Shown: positions 15,815-20,214 of the stretch, piece by piece | Position numbering within the stretch: the first letter of the stretch is position 1 | Layout of the letters: every line of letters starts with the position of its first letter | NCBI GenBank assembly: GCA_030018795.1 | Contig: JASEHA010000007.1 | Coordinates: 1-20,214 of the forward strand | DNA: 20,214 nt | Reading direction: 5' to 3' | From: a bacterium | GTDB taxonomy: Bacteria > UBA9089 > CG2-30-40-21 | The notes under the pieces: generated by a model | Told to the model about the DNA's origin: nothing | Databases searched by the model: none | The model's input: the letters and a program-made list of their open reading frames with translations, nothing else | Position numbers and translations under genes: made by a program

Positions 15815-16921
15815 TTACGCTGCTGCTGGATCAAAGGCATCCCTCAGCCCATCCCCTAAGAGGTTAAACGCCATAATCGTTACAAAGATAGCTGCACCAG
15901 GGACAAGTATCCATGGGTGTTCAACCATATCCGATAGATTCATGGCTACGGTCAGCATATTGCCCCAGCTTGCGTGTGGTTCGCTTATGCCTAATCCCAA
16001 TAGGGAAAGGGATGCCTCTCCAAGGATATAGCCAGGGATACTCAAGGTTGCAGCAATGATTGCATAAGAAAGTGTATTGGGCAGTGCATGTCTGACAATA
16101 ATCGTAATGTGGTGGGCACCCTGTGCCTTAGCAGCCATGATATATTCCCTCTCCCGGACAGATAATACAATCCCCCTGATAACCCTGGCCATCCCTGCCC
16201 AGCCGATAAAACTCATGATAGCGATAATAAGGAGATAAATAGCTGTGGAATTCAGATCTAATGGAAAGGCAGCCCGAAGGGCAAGCAGGAGATAAAAATC
16301 TGGAAAACACATGATTATCTCCACCAATCTCATCAGAATCGTATCAATTATCCCCCCAAAATACCCTGAGATACCGCCAATAATCATCCCCAGACCAAAG
16401 GAGATAAGTATGCCAATAAGACCAACAGAAAGCGAGATCCTTGCCCCATAAATAAGACGGGAAAGGATATCTCGTCCATTCCAGTCGCTTCCAAAAAAAT
16501 AGAGATGGGCAGGCTGCTTTACACCAAACAAATGGATGTCGCAGGGGATTATGCCCCAAAATCTGTAAGGCTCACCATGAATAAACAGCTGCAGGTAATG
16601 CCGTTTTAAATCAGGAACAGGAACATAAGACCTTTCATAGTATTGATTCAATCTTGTCTCGTATTGATAGATAAAGGGAATAAAACTAAACCCATCCTTG
16701 TCGAAAAAATGAATGGCAACAGGTGGATGATATGGTTTTTTGCGACATTCATAGGTAGCAGGGTATGGAGCAATAAGCTCAGCAAACAAGGCGATTGCAT
16801 AGAAGAAAATAAGCACATACAGGCTTATCATCGATAGTTTATTCTTTTTTAGCCTGTTAAAGGCAATCCCAATTGGAGAAAGGGATTCATATTCAAGGTA
16901 TTCTTTTTTTCTAAACAACAT
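15815..16921 (-). CDS. OppC/DppC-type ABC transporter permease with a large extracytoplasmic loop
   Basis: One of the two membrane subunits of a peptide/nickel-type ABC importer. After a cytoplasmic N-terminus there is TM1 (about 30-50). A loop of about 95 residues follows (51-145, with KKPYHPP and DKDGFSFIPF). Then FGSDWNGRDILSRLIYGARI opens the permease core with about five more TM segments. The cytoplasmic EAA loop (EYIMAAKAQGAHHITIIVRH, about 259-278) contacts the ATPase. The C-terminus GDGLRDAFDPAAA is typical of OppC/YejE. At 368 residues it is longer than standard OppC (about 300), the excess being in the loop, as in YejE-like proteins. No OppB, substrate-binding protein or ATPase gene is in the window, so its partners must be encoded elsewhere. 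The start follows AGGATGAAGAG. It lies 43 bases after tRNA-Gln with no terminator visible, and 21 bases before the FapA-like gene. Confidence 0.92.
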   Translation of the reverse strand: MLFRKKEYLEYESLSPIGIAFNRLKKNKLSMISLYVLIFFYAIALFAELIAPYPATYECRKKPYHPPVAIHFFDKDGFSFIPFIYQYETRLNQYYERSYVPVPDLKRHYLQLFIHGEPYRFWGIIPCDIHLFGVKQPAHLYFFGSDWNGRDILSRLIYGARISLSVGLIGILISFGLGMIIGGISGYFGGIIDTILMRLVEIIMCFPDFYLLLALRAAFPLDLNSTAIYLLIIAIMSFIGWAGMARVIRGIVLSVREREYIMAAKAQGAHHITIIVRHALPNTLSYAIIAATLSIPGYILGEASLSLLGLGISEPHASWGNMLTVAMNLSDMVEHPWILVPGAAIFVTIMAFNLLGDGLRDAFDPAAA

Positions 16922-16964
16922 CTCTTCATCCTATTTGTCAGGTTGTTTAGGCTTTAAAAAATAT

Positions 16965-17039
16965 TGGCTGGGGTGGAAGGATTCGAACCCTCGAATATAT
17001 GGACCAAAACCATATGCCTTACCGCTTGGCCACACCCCA
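16965..17039 (-). tRNA. tRNA-Gln (anticodon TTG), CCA encoded
   Basis: The minus strand begins TGGGGTGTGGCCAAGCGGTA, a characteristic glutamine tRNA start, and ends ACCCCAGCCA. The acceptor stem TGGGGTG pairs with the 3' CACCCCA. The anticodon stem ATATGG/CCATAT encloses TTTTGGT, giving anticodon TTG, which reads CAA/CAG. The T-arm GAGGGTTCGAATCCTTC is canonical, and the CCA is encoded. A tRNA-Gln near ispE is, from memory, a conserved neighbourhood in several proteobacterial groups. Confidence 0.97.
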
Positions 17040-17052
17040 ATATAAGCTGATA

Positions 17053-17294
17053 AAGAATCCAGAAGTCAGAAGTCAGAATCCAGAATTGCTATAGTACTTC
17101 AGGACACTTAAAATTGCAAATTACGAGTAGGGTAGACATTGCCTACCCATTTGTTTATCATCTACACCTTTTTAGTGAGCGAAATGTCCGCTGTCAGTAG
17201 TGCCTACCCTACCCCCTATAAGATTAAATGTCAGAAAGTAGTAGAATAGGCTTCTAATATTTTTCATTCTGAATTCTGACTCCTGAATTCTATC
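17053..17294. repeat. Composite spacer: heptad arrays in opposite orientation flanking palindrome D
   Basis: From 17057 to 17087 the sequence is a 7-base array (AGAATCC, AGAAGTC units, ending CCAGAATTG). From about 17262 to 17290 the same type of array occurs inverted (ATTCTGAATTCTGACTCCTG). Between them lies palindrome D. The whole 260-base spacer between tRNA-Gln and spoVG is thus made of repeats, with no gene. Confidence 0.6.
17127..17212. repeat. REP-like palindrome D (GTAGGGTAGACA ... TGCCTACCCTAC)
   Basis: GTAGGGTAGACA (17127-17138) is the reverse complement, with one mismatch, of TGCCTACCCTAC (17201-17212). The left part also has an inner repeat, GGGTAG...CTACCC (to about 17149). It starts GTAG and ends CTAC like the other palindromes. 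Confidence 0.75.
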
Positions 17295-17300
17295 CTGTCT

Positions 17301-17588
17301 CTACCAATTAAACGAGTCATCCTTCTGATCATCACCATTTGTATTGTGATATGCATCCAGCACCTTGCTTTGAAGCATATCTCTGAAATTAGACGTTATT
17401 GGATGAGCTATATCCCTGAATACCCCATTCTTTGTAAGCCTGTTAGGCATAGCAATAAATATTGTATCCTGTCCTTGAATTACCTTAACATTGTGCAATA
17501 CAAATGCTTCATCAAAGGTAATAGATGCGTATGCCTTTAATTTTGAATCATTTTCTACCTTTTTTACTCGAACATTTGTTATTTCCAT
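17301..17588 (-). CDS. spoVG: SpoVG family RNA/DNA-binding regulator
   Basis: SpoVG is a small site-specific nucleic-acid-binding regulator, found well beyond spore formers and linked to division, envelope and virulence control. The protein from this start (95 residues) begins MEITNVRVKKVENDSKLKAY. It continues with the family motif FIAMPNRLTKNGVFRDIAHP and ends in a charged, disordered tail; 84-100 residues is usual. I chose the ATG at 17588 because it gives the canonical N-terminus. An upstream ATG at 17660 has a stronger Shine-Dalgarno-like run (AGGGGAAAGG), would add 24 residues (MTVPYQMDRD...) and would overlap ispE by 41 bases. It is a real alternative. From 17588 the gap to the ispE stop is 31 bases, so the two genes are probably cotranscribed. 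The gene order ispE-spoVG resembles that of Firmicutes, minus purR and ridA. Confidence 0.92.
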   Translation of the reverse strand: MEITNVRVKKVENDSKLKAYASITFDEAFVLHNVKVIQGQDTIFIAMPNRLTKNGVFRDIAHPITSNFRDMLQSKVLDAYHNTNGDDQKDDSFNW

Positions 17589-17619
17589 TGTATTTTTATG
17601 CACCGCCTTTTTGAAAGAT

Positions 17620-18510
17620 TTAGCCAGAGTATCCCTGTCCATCTGGTAAGGAACAGTCATGCCTTTCCCCTACTTCTGACCTGACAACAAATGTATCCTG
17701 ATTACCTCCTTTAAGTTTACAAGCTACCCTTTCTGCCTCTTCCTTACTTCCTGTTATCCCAAAGACGCAAGAGCCGCTTCCTGACATTAAGGCAGCAAGA
17801 CAGCCAGCATCTATTAACTCATCCTTTATTGTTTTGATTTGAGGATAAGCCTCAAGGGTTACATCCTCCAACCTATTATAACATCCTCTGGATACAGCCA
17901 TAATATCATTATGTGTTAATCCATCCAACATTATTTTAACTGTTTTTATCTGATTTGTCAACTCAAATTTTACATTTTTATACACCCAATCGGTTGAAAT
18001 ATTAATCCTTGGATAAACAAGGACAAACCAGATAGGGCAAATAGTAGGCAATGGGGTTATTCTTGTCCCAATCCCTTCAGCCAGGCATGTGCCGCGAATA
18101 ATGAAAAATGGTACATCAGCCCCAAGCCTTTCCCCAATCTGCATCAGCTCCTGATTATTTAACCCAAGCTCCCACAACTGGTTCAATCCCATCAATACGC
18201 TGGCTGCATCTGAGCTTCCACCGCCAAGCCCTGCACCATGAGGGATATGCTTATCCAGATTGATAGCTGCCCCCTGACATTTATTGGTATACTCCCAAAG
18301 AAGCTTTGCTGCTTTATAAGCTATATTGGATTCTGAAGGAATATCTAATGCAGGACACTTAAAGTTGATTTCATCTGCCGCTTCTATCTGGATAATATCA
18401 TACAGTTCGATTGCCTGTAGAATAGAAACAATATCATGGTAACCGTCCAACCTTTTATTAATTACATCAAGATATAGGTTTAGCTTTGCTGGAGCATAAA
18501 GCTCTATCAT
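17620..18510 (-). CDS. ispE: 4-diphosphocytidyl-2-C-methyl-D-erythritol kinase
   Basis: IspE is the fourth step of the non-mevalonate (MEP) isoprenoid pathway. It phosphorylates CDP-methylerythritol with ATP in the cytosol. The 296 residues match the family (about 280-310), a GHMP kinase. It has the N-terminal PAKLNLYL with catalytic Lys9, the ATP-binding loop IPHGAGLGGGSSDAAS (residues 89-104), ADVPFF with catalytic Asp132, and the C-terminal LMSGSGSCVFGI glycine-rich motif. The start ATG overlaps the ftsB stop by 4 bases (ATGA), a sign of translational coupling. It shows the organism uses the MEP route. Confidence 0.97.
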   Translation of the reverse strand: MIELYAPAKLNLYLDVINKRLDGYHDIVSILQAIELYDIIQIEAADEINFKCPALDIPSESNIAYKAAKLLWEYTNKCQGAAINLDKHIPHGAGLGGGSSDAASVLMGLNQLWELGLNNQELMQIGERLGADVPFFIIRGTCLAEGIGTRITPLPTICPIWFVLVYPRINISTDWVYKNVKFELTNQIKTVKIMLDGLTHNDIMAVSRGCYNRLEDVTLEAYPQIKTIKDELIDAGCLAALMSGSGSCVFGITGSKEEAERVACKLKGGNQDTFVVRSEVGERHDCSLPDGQGYSG

Positions 18511-18845
18511 TCCTTGTTTAGAGTCTCCTTTGGCACAAATTTGATTATTTGTTCACCATCTTTCAGCATCCCTGTTTTTCTTGCCTGACTTTCAATCTGA
18601 ACAGGGTCTGACCTCAGTGCCTTAATCTCCTCCTTAAACTGGAGGATTTGCTGATCCTTTAATTTTATTTCCCTTTCCAGAGCAGCTTTCTGGCTGTTCA
18701 TTCGGACAAGGGTGATAAATCCACTTTTGCCAAAGATAAAAACAAAGAAGATAAAAACTATTATACCAATGACAATGGCAAATCTTCGACGGCTCAATCT
18801 ATCCTTTTTTTTCTTTGACAAAAATTTTTTTAACATATTCCTCAT
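18507..18845 (-). CDS. ftsB: FtsB/DivIC-like cell division protein
   Basis: A small bitopic division protein that joins FtsL and FtsQ in the septal complex and helps activate FtsWI peptidoglycan synthesis. The 112 residues show a basic cytoplasmic N-terminus (KKKKDRLSRRR), one transmembrane segment (about 22-40), an extracytoplasmic coiled coil (about 49-78, AALEREIKLKDQQILQFKEE) and a C-terminal DPVQIESQARKTGMLKDGEQ segment. This is the family pattern of E-xx-AR-xx-x-GM-xx-x-GE. The first ATG (18845) is one base from palindrome E and has no Shine-Dalgarno. A second ATG three codons in (18836) has GAGGA just upstream, but at a spacing of only two bases. Either may be used. It overlaps ispE by 4 bases. 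Confidence 0.85.
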   Translation of the reverse strand: MRNMLKKFLSKKKKDRLSRRRFAIVIGIIVFIFFVFIFGKSGFITLVRMNSQKAALEREIKLKDQQILQFKEEIKALRSDPVQIESQARKTGMLKDGEQIIKFVPKETLNKE

Positions 18846-18846
18846 C

Positions 18847-18876
18847 AGTAGGAAACGGTCATGACCGTTTCCTACT
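18847..18876. repeat. REP-like palindrome E, perfect, filling the gap before ftsB
   Basis: A perfect 30-base palindrome with half-site AGTAGGAAACGGTCA and no loop. Its core is 28 bases from GTAG to CTAC. It starts inside the TAG stop codon of the outer-membrane gene (18875-18877) and ends one base before the first ATG of ftsB. The entire intergenic space is therefore the palindrome. It may act as an RNA hairpin between the two cistrons. Confidence 0.9.
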
Positions 18877-20095
18877 AAAACTTCACCTTTGTAGACATAC
18901 TGCTTGTCTTAAAGAATTTCCCTTCATTATCATAATACTTTTTCACAGAATAAACCATGTCAATATTATCAGACAATCCATAACTTACTTCAGTTGTAAA
19001 ACTTATGTTCTTTTTCGATTCTTTTATATTCTTTTGGTTATAAAAGGCATTAACACCAATGCTTTGTTTTGTAATGGAATGGAATACATTTTTATCTACT
19101 GTAAGCTGACTTATAAGACTCGGATTGATGTTCTTAGCATCCTCGTAATAAAAACCTAAGGCAATGGCTTTCATGATATTAAGGTTTATATTCCCGCAGG
19201 TAACCCTATTCTGTGTTGTGGTTATTGCTGCTGGTATGGGTTTGACCACCTCGTAGGATGAACCAAATAGCCCATAGATAAAATTGTCATCATCCTCTCT
19301 GCATCCAAGCCCCCAATCCGTTCTAAAGGACTCAAAATCACCAAAGCCCCCTTTGATTCCATACCCCATTCCATTCCCGGCATCCTTGATATCAGCATAA
19401 TCTCCATAAAGGGCAACATATTCCTTAAAGACAGGAATGAAGAAATCCATCCCATAAACAGTCAAATCCTTCTTTATATCAGTATTGGTTCCTGCCTTTG
19501 TATCGGTTACATAAGAAAAGCCAACCTCTGTGTTTTGCATAACAGGCATGGTTGTTAATGGTTTTACAAAACATCTTAATCCATATAATCTGGGTGAAAC
19601 AACATCATTGACCATGGTTTCTATCCCGCCAGCATTAAGATTAAAATCAATGATTGATCCCAGGGTTCTTTTATGCGGTATCAGGGTATTTTTCTCTTTT
19701 TTAGTATCTTCTTTTGACATATTTGCATAATCACGAACAATAAAACCATTTCCAAGTGTAGCCTTATCTATGTTTCCAACCCTGAAATACAGGGGTTCTG
19801 CCTTTTTTTCAGCCCACTGGATATATCTAAAGATTGTAGCAATGTCCTCTTTCCCATCCCAATCCTCTTTTCTAATGCCATCCTCATCATTCCATCTTAA
19901 GGGAAGATCCAGTCCCATTTTAAGCTGACCAAAGACAAACTCAGGCTGAATATTTATCTCATAATACATCTTATTGTCTATAAGCAGTGCTCCTATCTTC
20001 CCATCACAGCTATCAAGTATCTTTCCCCCACCCCATACAGGTGAAACAATGACACATAGTAACCCGCAAAAGATTAACGATCTAAAATAACGCAT
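18875..20095 (-). CDS. Outer-membrane beta-barrel-like protein of unknown function
   Basis: This 406-residue exported protein has a signal peptide (about residues 1-22, MRYFRSLIFCGLLCVIV then VWGG). The mature part is rich in alternating aromatic and polar residues, with many short strand-like segments (YYEINIQPEFVFGQLKMGLD, YVALYGDYADI, ALGFYYEDAKN). It ends in a C-terminal Phe (MSTKVKF), the usual insertion signal for outer-membrane barrels. A segment FRVGNIDKATLGNGFIVRDY resembles conserved motifs I associate with hypothetical barrel proteins of candidate phyla. I cannot assign a substrate or function. The start is secured by AAGGAGGT (20102-20109 on the opposite strand), six bases before the ATG. 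It is the first gene of a minus-strand unit with ftsB-ispE-spoVG, although ftsB may have separate expression across the palindrome. Confidence 0.85.
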   Translation of the reverse strand: MRYFRSLIFCGLLCVIVSPVWGGGKILDSCDGKIGALLIDNKMYYEINIQPEFVFGQLKMGLDLPLRWNDEDGIRKEDWDGKEDIATIFRYIQWAEKKAEPLYFRVGNIDKATLGNGFIVRDYANMSKEDTKKEKNTLIPHKRTLGSIIDFNLNAGGIETMVNDVVSPRLYGLRCFVKPLTTMPVMQNTEVGFSYVTDTKAGTNTDIKKDLTVYGMDFFIPVFKEYVALYGDYADIKDAGNGMGYGIKGGFGDFESFRTDWGLGCREDDDNFIYGLFGSSYEVVKPIPAAITTTQNRVTCGNINLNIMKAIALGFYYEDAKNINPSLISQLTVDKNVFHSITKQSIGVNAFYNQKNIKESKKNISFTTEVSYGLSDNIDMVYSVKKYYDNEGKFFKTSSMSTKVKF

Positions 20096-20117
20096 GATTG
20101 TACCTCCTTCAAGAAGA

Positions 20118-20145
20118 AAGAATCCAGAAGTCAGAATCCAGAATT
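20118..20145. repeat. AGAATCC/AGAAGTC heptad array
   Basis: About four 7-base units (AGAATCC, AGAAGTC, AGAATCC, AGAATTG) lie just upstream of the outer-membrane gene. They match the array at 17057-17087 in unit and orientation, and resemble the AGAAGCC array inside the hydrolase gene. Confidence 0.7.
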
Positions 20146-20157
20146 GTTGAATCCTAT

Positions 20158-20179
20158 TTACTCGATGTTCAAGTTTTTA
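20158..20179 (+). repeat. 22-base dispersed repeat, copy 2
   Basis: Identical over 22 bases to 6762-6783 (TTACTCGATGTTCAAGTTTT plus two bases). Here it is in ordinary A/T-rich intergenic DNA upstream of the outer-membrane gene. It is followed by CCTACG and the edge of the window. Confidence 0.75.
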
Positions 20180-20214
20180 ACCTACGATTCTTTCAGTCAA
20201 AAATAGATGAGTGA

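Noticed and set aside
17041..17300. CRISPR array from the repeated AGAATCC/AGAAGTC units
   Set aside because: The units are 7 bases, tandem, without spacers; no cas gene is present.

Overview
The window is a stretch of bacterial chromosome, not a plasmid or phage. It carries housekeeping and flagellar genes separated by gaps unusually rich in dispersed palindromes and repeats. An outer-membrane barrel-like protein with a signal peptide and a final Phe, FtsB, flagellar hook genes and an NlpC/P60 hydrolase point to a motile diderm bacterium. SpoVG, PPDK and FapA-family proteins together, with moderately AT-rich coding sequence (by eye), would fit an uncultured candidate phylum such as Omnitrophota or Desantisbacteria. 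That placement is inference; nothing here is a phylogenetic marker.

Layout. Bases 1-276 are repeat-bearing DNA. On the minus strand, 277-1918 is a decayed STAND/NACHT-type gene: the end of the NTPase region, a frameshift, a helical region, pentapeptide repeats, one WD40 blade and a C-terminal tail. Bases 1919-2458 hold a near-perfect sigma-70 promoter followed by an 80-codon open stretch with no start codon. On the plus strand come a secreted LysM-LysM-NlpC/P60 hydrolase (2459-3568) and pyruvate phosphate dikinase (3758-6415). A 925-base repeat-filled gap ends in a promoter with an A/T-tract upstream region and a long leader. Then come flgD (7341-7772) and a giant flgE of 1505 residues (7961-12478), closed by a strong terminator (12561-12592).

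The rest is on the minus strand, read from high to low coordinates: an outer-membrane barrel-like protein (20095-18875), ftsB, ispE, spoVG, tRNA-Gln(TTG), an orphan OppC-type permease and a tandem, apparently permuted FapA-like protein (15793-12632). FtsB and IspE overlap by 4 bases, spoVG follows ispE closely, and oppC and fapA are 21 bases apart. These look like two short operons joined across the tRNA. FapA converges on the flgD-flgE unit at the terminator.

The most unusual points are: (1) the hook protein, whose insert contains four flagellin-IN-like modules and two copies of a second paired module; (2) the FapA-like protein arranged as beta-helix, Jag_N-like, N-domain, beta-helix, Jag_N-like, N-domain, so that it starts and ends inside a unit; (3) five palindromes with different stems that all begin GTAG and end CTAC, the hallmark of REP elements mobilised by RAYT transposases, though no RAYT gene is present; (4) dispersed repeats that appear to have entered the coding sequence of the LysM/NlpC gene. 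I found no CRISPR array, rRNA gene or intact transposase.
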